The notes beneath the pieces were generated by a model, which saw only the letters and a program-made list of their open reading frames with translations, was not told where the DNA came from and did not search any database. A stretch of DNA of 64,000 nt. It comes from Streptomyces humi. Its GTDB lineage: Bacteria > Actinomycetota > Actinomycetes > Streptomycetales > Streptomycetaceae. Both the position numbers and the translations under genes were made by a program. Where the stretch lies: the NCBI RefSeq assembly GCF_001005085.2, contig NZ_LBMU02000058.1:1-64000 (forward strand), read 5' to 3'. Positions 34,301-43,065 of the stretch are shown in pieces (the stretch's first letter is position 1; every line of letters begins with the position of its first letter).

Positions 34301-35623
34301 ATGACCACTGTGGGTGTGCGGCGCTCCCGCCGACTCGGCCGCGGCGGTGTGCGCCGCCTGGTTCCCCTCGCTGCCGTGGCCTCGGCCGGCGCCCTGCTGC
34401 TCTCCGCCTGCGGCGGGGGCTCCGACTCGGGCGGCAGCTCCAAGTCGCTGACGTTCTGGATCTCCACGGTCCCGGGCCAGGACGCGGGCTGGAAGAAGCT
34501 GGTGGCGCAGTACAAGAAGGAAACGGGCGTCAACGTCAAGCTCGTCAACATTCCGTACGACGGCTACACGACGAAGCTGCACAACGCCGCGCAGGCGAAC
34601 TCCCTGCCCGACGTCGCCGACGTGCCGGCCCTGGACCCGATCTGGTCGAACAAGCTGGTCGACCTCAGCTCCATCGCCAACAACAAGAGCTACAACATCA
34701 ACGGCAACTTCCTCGCCAAGGACTCGTCCGGCAAGGTGCTGTCCATCCCCTCGGACGTCACCGCGTCCGGCCTGTTCATCAACAAGACGCTGTTCAAGAA
34801 GGCCGGCGTCGCCGTCCCGGCCACCCCCAAGGACACCTGGACCTGGACCGAGTTCATCGCGGCGGCCAACAAGGTCCGCGAGAAGACCGGCGCCAAGTAC
34901 TCCCTGACCTTCGACCAGTCGCCGTCCCGGCTGCGCGCCATGGTGTACGAGATGGGCGGCAAGTACGTCCACGCGGACTCCTCCGGCAAGTTCTCGGTGG
35001 ACGACGCGACCAAGAAGGCCGTGAACACCTTCGTCGGCTGGAACGACGACAAGGTCATGCCGAAGTCGGTGTGGACCAGCGGCGCCGACCCGTCCGCCAT
35101 GTTCCAGAGCGGTGACGTGGTCGCCTACTGGTCCGGCGTGTGGCAGGTCGCCTCGTTCGCGGACAGCATCAAGAAGTTCGACTGGGCGAGCGTCCCGACC
35201 CCGGCCCAGCCGGTGCAGGCCAGTGACGTCAACAGCGGCGGCATGATGGTCGGCTTCAACAACAACGGCGCCGCCGCCACCGCCGCGAAGAAGTTCATGT
35301 CCTGGGTGTACGACCCGAAGCAGTACACCGAGCTGGTCGAGACCTCCGGGTTCCTCCCGGTCGAGAGCGGCCTCAGCCCGAAGTACCCCTTCACCTCCGC
35401 CGCGGCGCAGGCGGCCTTCAAGCTGTACAACGAGGAGATCCCGCTCTACGCCCCGATCTCCGGCTACTTCAACAACGCGCAGACCGCGTGGGTGCTGAAG
35501 GGCAAGAGCCTCACCACCGACCCGACCAAGACGGAGCTCGGCAAGGCGATCAACGGCCAGCAGTCGGCCGACAAGGCCCTCCAGAACATCGTGGACGGCT
35601 ACAACCAGCAGGTCGGCGGCTGA
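34301..35623 (+). CDS. Sugar ABC transporter, extracellular solute-binding lipoprotein
   Basis: This 440-residue family 1 solute-binding protein has a lipoprotein signal (LAAVASAGALLLSACGGGSDSGG, lipidation Cys at about residue 37). The mature part has a typical sugar-binding fold: SLTFWISTVPGQDAGWKKLVAQYKKETGVNVKLVNIPYDGYTTKLHNA, NSLPDVADVPALDP, IPSDVTASGLFINKTLFKKAGV, PKDTWTWTEFIAAANKV. It delivers a sugar or oligosaccharide to the two permeases encoded next. A start at 34289 is also possible. No ATPase gene is present, as is common in Streptomyces where MsiK serves many importers. A hairpin follows the gene. Confidence 0.93.
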   Translation: MTTVGVRRSRRLGRGGVRRLVPLAAVASAGALLLSACGGGSDSGGSSKSLTFWISTVPGQDAGWKKLVAQYKKETGVNVKLVNIPYDGYTTKLHNAAQANSLPDVADVPALDPIWSNKLVDLSSIANNKSYNINGNFLAKDSSGKVLSIPSDVTASGLFINKTLFKKAGVAVPATPKDTWTWTEFIAAANKVREKTGAKYSLTFDQSPSRLRAMVYEMGGKYVHADSSGKFSVDDATKKAVNTFVGWNDDKVMPKSVWTSGADPSAMFQSGDVVAYWSGVWQVASFADSIKKFDWASVPTPAQPVQASDVNSGGMMVGFNNNGAAATAAKKFMSWVYDPKQYTELVETSGFLPVESGLSPKYPFTSAAAQAAFKLYNEEIPLYAPISGYFNNAQTAWVLKGKSLTTDPTKTELGKAINGQQSADKALQNIVDGYNQQVGG

Positions 35624-35640
35624 TCACCGGCCTGAGGGCC

Positions 35641-35670
35641 GGGGCGGCGGGGTCGAGACGCCGCCGCCCC
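35641..35670 (+). terminator. Hairpin between binding protein and first permease
   Basis: GGGGCGGCG (35641-35649) and CGCCGCCCC (35662-35670) form a 9-bp stem. In this position it probably lowers permease expression relative to the binding protein and protects the upstream mRNA, rather than stopping transcription fully. Confidence 0.6.
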
Positions 35671-35747
35671 GCCCTGGCCGCCCACACGGTCCCGGGCTCA
35701 TGGCGTGAGCCCGCCGCAATCCATCCCCACAGCACGGAGTCAGGAAG

Positions 35748-36662
35748 ATGACCAAACGCGCCTCGGACGTGTCCGGGAGCCCGCCCAGGCGACGCCGCAA
35801 CAAGTACACCTTGGCGCCGCTCGTCCTCATCGCGGCCAACGTCGTGCTCTTCGCACTGTTCTTCGTGTGGCCGGCGGTGATCGGGCTCGTCTACTCCTTC
35901 ACGAACTACACGGGTGTGGGGGCGTTCCAGTTCGTCGGACTGGACAACTACACGAACCTGTTCGGGGACTCCACCTTCTACGACGCGCTGACACGGACGC
36001 TGCTGTACACCGTGCTGGTCGTGCCGCTGAACTTCGTGCTCTCGCTCCTCATCGCCAACCTGGTGGTGAGCAAGCAGGCCAAGGGCGCGTCGATCGCCCG
36101 TGTCGTCTTCTTCATCCCGTGGCTCATCTCGCCCATCGTCGTCGGCGTCCTGTGGCGGTGGCTGTTCGGCGAGAACTTCGGACTGATCAACTACGTCATA
36201 GAGAAGCTCGGCGGACACGCGATCGCCTGGCAGTCGAACGCGGACCTGTCGCTGGGCGTGGTCGTGATGGCGGGCGCCTGGTGGGGGACGGCCTTCTCGA
36301 TGCTGCTGTTCATCGCGGCGATCAAGAACGTGCCGACCTCGTACTACGAGGCCGCCTCGCTGGACGGCGCCGGCCCCTGGCGCCAGTTCATCAGCATCAC
36401 GCTGCCGAGCATCGCGCCGACGTCCTTCATCGTCATCCTGCTCAACACGATCAACGCGATGAAGGAGTACCCGCTGTTCGTCTCCCTCAACAACGGCGGA
36501 CCGGGTACGTCGAACAACCTGCTCGTCCAGTACATCTACGAGACCGGATTCAACCGGGGCCAGATCGGCTACGCGAGCGCCGCGTCGTTCGTGCTCATGC
36601 TCATCCTGATGGCCGTCGCGATCATCCAGCTGATCGCCAACCGGCGGATGGAGAACCGATGA
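35748..36662 (+). CDS. Sugar ABC transporter permease 1 (MalF/UgpA type)
   Basis: This is a 304-residue membrane permease with six predicted helices. The first is at about residues 24-46 (LAPLVLIAANVVLFALFFVWPAVIGLVYSF). The EAA loop is present as YYEAASLDGAGPWRQFISITLPSIAPT, which contacts the ATPase. It forms a heterodimeric channel with the second permease, whose start overlaps its stop by ATGA. Imported sugar is unknown. An AGTCAGGAAG ribosome site precedes the ATG. Confidence 0.94.
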   Translation: MTKRASDVSGSPPRRRRNKYTLAPLVLIAANVVLFALFFVWPAVIGLVYSFTNYTGVGAFQFVGLDNYTNLFGDSTFYDALTRTLLYTVLVVPLNFVLSLLIANLVVSKQAKGASIARVVFFIPWLISPIVVGVLWRWLFGENFGLINYVIEKLGGHAIAWQSNADLSLGVVVMAGAWWGTAFSMLLFIAAIKNVPTSYYEAASLDGAGPWRQFISITLPSIAPTSFIVILLNTINAMKEYPLFVSLNNGGPGTSNNLLVQYIYETGFNRGQIGYASAASFVLMLILMAVAIIQLIANRRMENR

Positions 36663-37561
36663 CCACCACAGACACGCCGCGTCCGGTCGATGCCGGATCC
36701 GTGAAGGCCCTCTCCAAGAAGCGGTCCCGCGGCGGGCGCGAGGGCGGGCTGCGGCGCGCGGTACCCGCGACGACACTGCTGTGGATCCTGGCCGCCCTCT
36801 ACGGGCTGCCGGTGGCGTGGTTCGTCCTCAGCTCCTTCAAGCCGGCCGGGGACCTCTTCTCCCTGCCGCTCACGGTGATCCCGCACAACCCCACCCTGTC
36901 GGGTTACAAGGCGGCCTGGGACAGCGCCAACTTCTCCCAGTACTTCATCAACACGGCCATCGTGTGCGTGATCACGACGATCCTCACGGTGGGCGTCAGC
37001 TGCTGCACCGGGTACGCGCTGGCCAAGTACGACAACAAGTGGCTCAAGGCCTTCTTCATCTGCATCCTGGCCACCACGATGCTGCCGTCCGAGGTCATGC
37101 TCGCCCCGGAGTTCCTGGTGGTCCGTGACCTCGGCCTCTACAACTCGTTCGGCGGCATCATCCTCCCGGCCGTGCTCACGGCGACCGGCTGCTTCATGTT
37201 CCGCCAGTTCTTCCTGACGGTCCCCGACGAACTCGTCGAGGCCGCCCGCATCGACGGCGCTCGTGAACTGTCGATCTTCCTGCGGATCATGGTGCCGATC
37301 TCCCGGCCGATCATGCTGACCCTCGCCATCCTGTCCTTCCAGTGGCGGTGGAACGACTACATCTGGCCGCTGCTGATGCTCAACGACCCCAACAAGTTCA
37401 CCGTGCAGATCGGCATCCAGAGCCTCGTCGGGGCGCAGAACATCAACTGGTCGGTGCTGCTGGGCGGATCGGTCATCTCCATGATCCCGCTGATCCTCGT
37501 CTTCCTGGTGTTCCAGCGGTACGTCATGAGCGCCGACATCAACGCCGGACTGAAGGACTGA
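36659..37561 (+). CDS. Sugar ABC transporter permease 2 (MalG/UgpE type)
   Basis: This 300-residue permease has an N-terminal cytoplasmic tail, six helices (first LLWILAALYGLPVAWFVLSSF) and the EAA loop LVEAARIDGARELSIFLRIMVPISRPIM. Its ATG overlaps the stop of permease 1 by four bases (ATGA), so the two are translationally coupled. The start of the first toroid-protein gene follows two bases after its stop, so the whole set is one operon. Confidence 0.94.
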   Translation: MTTTDTPRPVDAGSVKALSKKRSRGGREGGLRRAVPATTLLWILAALYGLPVAWFVLSSFKPAGDLFSLPLTVIPHNPTLSGYKAAWDSANFSQYFINTAIVCVITTILTVGVSCCTGYALAKYDNKWLKAFFICILATTMLPSEVMLAPEFLVVRDLGLYNSFGGIILPAVLTATGCFMFRQFFLTVPDELVEAARIDGARELSIFLRIMVPISRPIMLTLAILSFQWRWNDYIWPLLMLNDPNKFTVQIGIQSLVGAQNINWSVLLGGSVISMIPLILVFLVFQRYVMSADINAGLKD

Positions 37562-37563
37562 CC

Positions 37564-39294
37564 GTGTCCACGCCGCTCCACCACGAGATCGACCATGACT
37601 TCGTCCGTGCGGCGGCCCGCGCCGCGGACCGGCCGGCCGCCCCGCTGGCGGCCGGCCCCGACGAGGAACCGGCCGGCGTTTCCCACCGCGCCCTGGCGCG
37701 CCGGGCCAAGATCCTGATCGCGGCGTACCGGTCCCCGGACTCGGCACTGCACGGCAGCGGCCGGGCCGTCGCCGCCGCACTGACCCACCTCCGCGCCCTG
37801 CGGGCCGTGCAGACGTCCACCGGCCTCTTCGCCGGCGGCGACAACGTGCAGTCACCGCCCGACTCCGCGTTCACCGTCAACGACGTGTGCGACGCGCACG
37901 TCCTGGCGGCCGGCGCGGGACCGGAACTGGACGAGGTGACGGCCGTACTCGCCGAGATCGCCGGCGCCGCCACCGGCAGTCTCCTGACCGGTGGCGTGCA
38001 CACCCCGAACCACCGCTGGGAGCTGTCCGCGGCACTGGCCCGGCTGCACCGGTCGTTCCCGGACGACCGGCTGCTCGACCGGGTGGCGCAGTGGCTCGCC
38101 GAGGGCGTCGACATCGACGCGGAGGGCCTGTACTCGGAGCGGAGCGCCAACTACGCCGCCCACGTGTCCAACCCGTCGCTCCTGCTGCTGGCCGACGTCC
38201 TCGGCCGCCCCGACCTGCGGGACGCCGTCGAACGCAACCTCACCGCGACGCTGGACCTCATCAGGCCGGACGGCACGGTGGAGACCGTCCACTCGCGACG
38301 GCAGGACCAGAACCACCCGTTCCCGCTGGCGCCCTATCTGCCGCACTACCGACTGCTCGCGATCCGCACCGGCCGGGGCGACCTCAGCCGGGCGGCACGA
38401 CTGGCGGCCGCCGGCGGCATCGACGACCCCGGCCTGCTCGCGGAGACCATCCTCACCCCCGACCTGTGCCGCCCGCTGCCCGCGCCGGACCCCGAACCCC
38501 TGCCCCGCCACCGGTACCTCACCACGGCCCGGCTCGCCGCCCGCGCCTCCGCCACCGCGCACGGCGTCGTGTACGGCGGCTCGGACGTGCCCGAGCACCG
38601 GCGCATCCGCTCGGGCCTCGCCTGCAACCCCACCTTCCTGCGCCTGTTCGCCGGCGACGCCGTCCTCGACGCGGTCCGGCTCTCGCGCGGGTTCTTCGAC
38701 CTGGGCCCGTTCCGCGCCGCGGACCTGGAGCAGCTCGCCGACCACCGGTACCGGCTCACCGAGACCCTCACGGCCGCCTACTACCAGCCGCTCCCGCCGG
38801 ACCACCGGCGGGACGACGGCGCCTACCGGGTGGCGGACGAGGGACGCTTCTCGGCCGCCATGGCCTTCCCCGACCGGCCTCGGGACGAGGTCTCCCAGAC
38901 CACGCGCGTCGAGGTGGACCTGCGGGAGGACGGCGCCGACCTGCGGATCGACATCAGCGGACCCCGGGTGCCCTGGTCCCTCGAACTGACCTTCCGGCCG
39001 GGTGGCGTACCGACGGGCGCCCTGCCGATCGGCGACGGACGCTGGTGCCTGACCAGCGGGCCGATGACCTACCGGGTCGGCGAGGACGAGATCCGGGTCG
39101 AGGCCGACGTCGAGGCGGGCGAACCGCTCGCCGGCCCGGACCGCGGGGAACTGCTGCGGTACGACCCTGGCCAGGACCACACCGTGGTGGGCGGCACCGA
39201 CGCGACCACGGGAGAGCGCGTCTACCTCGGCGGGCAGGGCCCGCAGACACTGAGAGTCGCACTGCGGGCCCACCACCCCGCACCTGTCGCCTGA
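37564..39294 (+). CDS. Heparinase II/III-like toroid protein, probable intracellular polysaccharide lyase or hydrolase
   Basis: This 576-residue protein without signal peptide or membrane segment is predicted to have an (alpha/alpha) toroid N-terminal half. Around GLYSERSANYAAHVSNPSLLLLADVLG and RPDGTVETVHSRRQDQNHPF it resembles heparinase II/III-type lyases. A beta-sandwich second half (about residues 420-576, TRVEVDLREDGADLRIDISGPRVPWSLELTF) completes the layout. It probably acts on an imported oligosaccharide, cytoplasmically. GTG at 37564 follows AAGGA. It is in the importer operon and precedes a second toroid protein. The enzyme class and substrate are inferred and not certain. Confidence 0.72.
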   Translation: MSTPLHHEIDHDFVRAAARAADRPAAPLAAGPDEEPAGVSHRALARRAKILIAAYRSPDSALHGSGRAVAAALTHLRALRAVQTSTGLFAGGDNVQSPPDSAFTVNDVCDAHVLAAGAGPELDEVTAVLAEIAGAATGSLLTGGVHTPNHRWELSAALARLHRSFPDDRLLDRVAQWLAEGVDIDAEGLYSERSANYAAHVSNPSLLLLADVLGRPDLRDAVERNLTATLDLIRPDGTVETVHSRRQDQNHPFPLAPYLPHYRLLAIRTGRGDLSRAARLAAAGGIDDPGLLAETILTPDLCRPLPAPDPEPLPRHRYLTTARLAARASATAHGVVYGGSDVPEHRRIRSGLACNPTFLRLFAGDAVLDAVRLSRGFFDLGPFRAADLEQLADHRYRLTETLTAAYYQPLPPDHRRDDGAYRVADEGRFSAAMAFPDRPRDEVSQTTRVEVDLREDGADLRIDISGPRVPWSLELTFRPGGVPTGALPIGDGRWCLTSGPMTYRVGEDEIRVEADVEAGEPLAGPDRGELLRYDPGQDHTVVGGTDATTGERVYLGGQGPQTLRVALRAHHPAPVA

Positions 39295-39344
39295 ACCCGG
39301 CGACCCACCAGGCCACCTCCGGACCGAAGGGCTGACCACCTCCC

Positions 39345-41162
39345 ATGCACCTGCCGCGCCAGCTCGGCCCGCTGCACGACCTGCCGGACACCCCGGAGGC
39401 GTACGACGCGGTCCTCGCCGACGTCACCGAGCAGGCCCTGGCCCGCCTCACGGCCGAGGGCAGCCTGGAACACCCCGACGCCGACGACGACATCGGCGAC
39501 ACCTCCCTCGGGGTCACCTCCCTGCTGGCCCTCGCCTGGCAGCGCACCCGGGACCCCCGGCTGCCCGCGGCGGTGCACCGCAGTCTCGCCTTCCATCTGC
39601 GCGAACGCGTGTACACCGAGGACAACCCCGGCTACCCGAACCTCACGGTCCGCGACTCCGGCCTCCCGTACGCCCGTTACGTCCTGGCGGCGGGCGCACA
39701 CCCGATCGGGGACTGGCCGAGCACCGTGTGGGCGCTGCTCCAGGCCGTCGACATCCTCGACCTGTCGGACGGCCTGGTCGACGACGGACAGCGCACCGAA
39801 CTCCTGGAGCTGGCCCGGGGCTACTGGCGCTGGCTGACCGAGGCCACCTTCTTCAACCCGCAGGAGGCCGGCAACCAGGCGATCGGCTGCGTGGTCGGCG
39901 GTCTGATGCTGGCCCGCCATCTGCCGCCGGCGGAAGCGACAGCGGTCCGCGAGCGGGCACTGGCCCTGTACACCGAGAGGATCCGGGCCCACCGCGTCCT
40001 CGACCGGGGTGCCCTGCTGCCGCCCGAGCACGGCGGGGCCTACGACAACAACTACGGCCCGATCTCCCTCTCCTTCCTCGCCCAGGCCCACCGGATCAGC
40101 GGCGCGCCGATGTTCGCCGAGGACGGCGACGCCCTCGCCCGGTACATCGACGCCCGGCTGCCGAACGGCGGCTACGACAACGGCGGCCCCCGCTACAGCG
40201 AACAGCACTCCGCTTTCGAGTCGGTGCTCGGCCTCCGGTACTTCGGCGCCCGGATCGGCTCCGACCTGGGCCGCTACCGGGGCGACACCCGCTGGGGCCG
40301 GCACGCGGTCAGGCCGGACGGCGGGGTCGACGGGCACTTCGCCTGGATGCTGGTCTGGCAGATCCAGGACGACACCTACTGGCACCGCACACCGTCGACC
40401 GCTCCGGCCCGCCACCAACTCCGCGCGGGCACCGTCTCGGTGGCCTTCGACAGCCGGATGACCCCCGCCCTGATCGAGACGGCCGGCACCTACCTCCTCC
40501 CCGCGGCGGTGAACCGGCAGCACGGTTTCGGCCCGGTCCTGGACGGCTTCGTGTACTGCCGGCCGATGGGCGAGGTCAGGGTGCGGGACGTCACCTCCGG
40601 CGGCCTCACCGCCAAACTGGTGACCAAGCCGGTCGTGGGCCGCGACCACGTCCTGCGCCACGTGCGTTCCCTGTACGTCACGGACGGCACCGCCCTGTGG
40701 GTGACGGTGGCCGTGGAACGCCTCGACGGAACGCCGTACCTGCTGGCCGGACTGCCGTACGCGGCGGACGACGGCGACCGGGTGCGCCGGACCGCCGCGG
40801 CCGAGGTCGCCGCGGCGGGTGCCCTGCGCCTGACACACCCCGAGCGGCAGGGCGCCGACCACTTCGACGCCCGCGCCGAAGTCACCCAGGAGCAGGCCGC
40901 GTTCGCACTGGCCGCCGACCCGCGCGGTTACGGCGACCCGGACGAGGGCTGGCGCCACCTGGTCTCCTCCAGCGCCTACGAGGCCGGACCGGCGCCCCGC
41001 GCGCCCGAACACCTGCACGTGTTCGCCGTACGGTACGGACCCGGCGGTGACTTCACCCCGTCGTTCGAGGGCGACCTGACGGTGCACACCGAGGCGTTCA
41101 CGGCCGTCATCGGCGCCGAGGACGCCCACGGCGACCCCGGACTCACCCTCGTCGCGCGTTAG
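39345..41162 (+). CDS. Second toroid-type protein, putative glycoside hydrolase or lyase
   Basis: This 605-residue cytoplasmic protein has no signal peptide. The N-terminal two thirds are helical with Trp/Tyr/His/Asp-rich loops (EDNPGYPNLTVRDSGLPYARY, YWRWLTEATFFNPQEAGNQAIG, GGAYDNNYGPISLSFLAQAHRISG, NGGYDNGGPRYSEQHSAFESVLGLRYFG), the pattern of an (alpha/alpha)6 barrel. The C-terminal third is beta-rich. I cannot assign a CAZy family. Possible catalytic residues sit in GPRYSEQHS. It starts 50 bases after the heparinase-like gene, as the last gene of the importer operon. Its stop overlaps the convergent monooxygenase-like gene by four bases. Confidence 0.68.
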   Translation: MHLPRQLGPLHDLPDTPEAYDAVLADVTEQALARLTAEGSLEHPDADDDIGDTSLGVTSLLALAWQRTRDPRLPAAVHRSLAFHLRERVYTEDNPGYPNLTVRDSGLPYARYVLAAGAHPIGDWPSTVWALLQAVDILDLSDGLVDDGQRTELLELARGYWRWLTEATFFNPQEAGNQAIGCVVGGLMLARHLPPAEATAVRERALALYTERIRAHRVLDRGALLPPEHGGAYDNNYGPISLSFLAQAHRISGAPMFAEDGDALARYIDARLPNGGYDNGGPRYSEQHSAFESVLGLRYFGARIGSDLGRYRGDTRWGRHAVRPDGGVDGHFAWMLVWQIQDDTYWHRTPSTAPARHQLRAGTVSVAFDSRMTPALIETAGTYLLPAAVNRQHGFGPVLDGFVYCRPMGEVRVRDVTSGGLTAKLVTKPVVGRDHVLRHVRSLYVTDGTALWVTVAVERLDGTPYLLAGLPYAADDGDRVRRTAAAEVAAAGALRLTHPERQGADHFDARAEVTQEQAAFALAADPRGYGDPDEGWRHLVSSSAYEAGPAPRAPEHLHVFAVRYGPGGDFTPSFEGDLTVHTEAFTAVIGAEDAHGDPGLTLVAR

Positions 41163-41527
41163 TTCCGGGTGGTGCCGGGGCGCGTGAACCCGTGGCTGCG
41201 TTCCACCTTCGCCACGTGCAGGGTGTAGCTCTGGTACCACTCGGCCCGGCCGCGCCGTTGCGCCGCGCGGTGTTCGGCGTCGGTCCGCCACTCGGTGAGG
41301 GCGTCGGCGTCGCGGAAGTACCCGACCGTGATGCCCAGCCCGCCGGGGGTCTGCGCGTGATCCATCCCCAGGTACCCGGGGATGTCCTTCACCAGCTCCT
41401 CCATGCGGGCGTTGGTCTCGCCGTAACCGCTCTGGTCCTCGGTCCGTACCGTGCTGAACACGGCCACGTAGTAGGGGGGTTCGAAGGCCTCGACGGGCGC
41501 GACAGGTGCTTCCGGGTGATCGCTCAT
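41159..41527 (-). CDS. Antibiotic biosynthesis monooxygenase (ABM) domain protein
   Basis: This 122-residue dimeric alpha+beta (ferredoxin-like) protein has the ABM pattern YYVAVFSTVRTEDQSGYGETNARMEELVKDIPGYLGMDHAQTPGGLGITVGYFRDADALTEWRTDAEHRAAQRRGRAEWYQSYTLHVAKVERSHGF. Members include heme-degrading and quinone-forming oxygenases as well as proteins with no known activity. The substrate is unknown. It converges with the toroid-protein gene with a four-base overlap of stops, so it is not part of that operon. Confidence 0.85.
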   Translation of the reverse strand: MSDHPEAPVAPVEAFEPPYYVAVFSTVRTEDQSGYGETNARMEELVKDIPGYLGMDHAQTPGGLGITVGYFRDADALTEWRTDAEHRAAQRRGRAEWYQSYTLHVAKVERSHGFTRPGTTRN

Positions 41528-41602
41528 GTCGCCACCGTAAGGCGCCCCGCGGCCGCCGGGCCAGCGGCTTTCCCGAACGGGATGACGGAGGGATCGAGCT
41601 CT

Positions 41603-42253
41603 TCACCGGAGCACGGGCAGCGCGGTCTCCGGGACCACCAGGTCCGCCCGGTCCCGGGTGGCCGTGACCAGGTCGGCGTTGAGCTGGTCGGTGCCCGCCA
41701 CCCAGGCCACCGCCTCCTCGTGGCCCTTCCCGAACTCCTCGTGCCGGGCGACCAGTCGACGTACCCGCTCGGCCTCGTCGATCTCGCAGAACCACACCTC
41801 GTCGAGGGCTGGCCGTACCCGTGCCCAGGAATCGTCCCCCAGCAGCAGGTAGTTGCCCTCCGTCACTACCAGCCGGGCCGTGGGCGGCACCGGGATCGCG
41901 CCCGCGATCGGCTGCTCCAGCACCCGCTCGAAACCCGGCGCGTACACCACGTCGCCGCTGTCCTCGCGCAGCCGCCGCAGCAGCGCCGCGTACCCGGCCG
42001 CGTCGAAGGTCGCCGGCGCGCCCTTGCGGTCCCGCAGGCCCAGCCGGTCCAGCTCGACGTCGGCCAGATGGAAGCCGTCCATGGGCACCTGCGCCACCCA
42101 CGGCTCGCCCGTGCCGTTCAACTCGCGCACCAGATGCCCGGCGAGCGTCGTCTTCCCGGCGCCGGGGCTGCCCGCGATGCCGAGGATCGCGCGCGGACGC
42201 CGTCCGGCGAGTGAACGGGCGCGGTCGAGGAGGTCGTCGAAAGTCAGCGGCAC
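41603..42253 (-). CDS. P-loop nucleoside/nucleotide kinase-like protein (PanK/uridine kinase superfamily)
   Basis: This 216-residue cytoplasmic kinase has Walker A GIAGSPGAGKTTLAGHL (about residues 24-40), a Walker B-like VPMDGFHLADVELDRLG, RLVVTEGNYLLLGDDSW and a lid with basic residues (RVRRLVARHEEFGKG). This matches the uridine kinase/phosphoribulokinase/PanK superfamily, close to the fructose transport-system (FrcK-like) and YggC-type kinases, which may phosphorylate sugars or nucleosides. GTG at 42253 is preferred. An in-frame start at 42340 would overlap the divergent gene. No ribosome site is visible, so it may be leaderless. Confidence 0.85.
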   Translation of the reverse strand: MPLTFDDLLDRARSLAGRRPRAILGIAGSPGAGKTTLAGHLVRELNGTGEPWVAQVPMDGFHLADVELDRLGLRDRKGAPATFDAAGYAALLRRLREDSGDVVYAPGFERVLEQPIAGAIPVPPTARLVVTEGNYLLLGDDSWARVRPALDEVWFCEIDEAERVRRLVARHEEFGKGHEEAVAWVAGTDQLNADLVTATRDRADLVVPETALPVLR

Positions 42254-42321
42254 GCAAAAAGTGTGACACCGGCCCCGGGATGTGGCGCACGCCACCCCCT
42301 CGTCTCCGCCAGGTGGGGAAG

Positions 42322-43065
42322 ATGCCGGACATGACTGCACTCGGTCTGCCCGACACCATTCAGGCCTGTCTCTTCGACCTCGACGGGGTCGTCACCAAGA
42401 CGGCCGTCGTGCACGCCGCGGCCTGGAAGGAGACCTTCGACTCCTTCCTGCGCGGCTACGACGGCCAGCGGCCCTTCGACGCGGTCGCCGACTACGACGA
42501 GTACGTCGACGGCCGCCCCCGCGCCGACGGCGTCCGCGCCTTCCTCGACTCCCGGGGCATCCACCTGCCCGAGGGCACCCCGGACGACCCACCGGACGCC
42601 GCCACCGTGCACGGCCTCGGCAACCGCAAGAACGAACTGCTCCTGGCGAAGATCCGTACCGACGGCGTCGAGGCCTACGACGGCACCCTGCGCTATCTGG
42701 AGGCGGTCCGGGCCCAGGGGCTGCGGACGGCGATCGTCTCCTCCAGCGCCAACTGCCGTGACGTGCTCCGCTCGATCGGCGCCGAGCACTTCTTCGACGT
42801 CCGCATCGACGGCGTCGTGGCCGCCGAGCGGCACCTGCCCGGCAAACCGCACCCGGACACCTTCCTGGCCGCCGCCCACGACCTCGGCGTCGAGCCCTCC
42901 CGGGCGGCCGTCTTCGAGGACGCCCTCGCCGGGATGGACGCGGGTCGCGCGGGCCGTTTCGGGTACGTCGTCGGCGTGGACCGCGTCGGGCAGACCGACG
43001 CCCTGTACGCCCACGGCGCGGACACGGTCGTCAAGGACCTCGCCGAACTGGGAGGCAACGAGTGA
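42322..43065 (+). CDS. Beta-phosphoglucomutase-family HAD hydrolase
   Basis: This 247-residue HAD-fold enzyme has the nucleophile motif CLFDLDGVVTKTA, a helical cap containing AAAWKETFDSFLRGYDGQRPFDAVADYDEYVDGR, the IVSSSANC motif II, the motif III Lys in LPGKPHPDTFL and the acidic motif VFEDALAGMDAGRAG. It should convert beta-glucose 1-phosphate to glucose 6-phosphate. The start at 42322 has AGGTGG five bases upstream. ATG at 42331 is possible. Its stop overlaps the GTG of the GH65 gene by four bases. The two steps are sequential: the phosphorylase makes beta-Glc-1-P and this enzyme isomerises it. Confidence 0.93.
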   Translation: MPDMTALGLPDTIQACLFDLDGVVTKTAVVHAAAWKETFDSFLRGYDGQRPFDAVADYDEYVDGRPRADGVRAFLDSRGIHLPEGTPDDPPDAATVHGLGNRKNELLLAKIRTDGVEAYDGTLRYLEAVRAQGLRTAIVSSSANCRDVLRSIGAEHFFDVRIDGVVAAERHLPGKPHPDTFLAAAHDLGVEPSRAAVFEDALAGMDAGRAGRFGYVVGVDRVGQTDALYAHGADTVVKDLAELGGNE

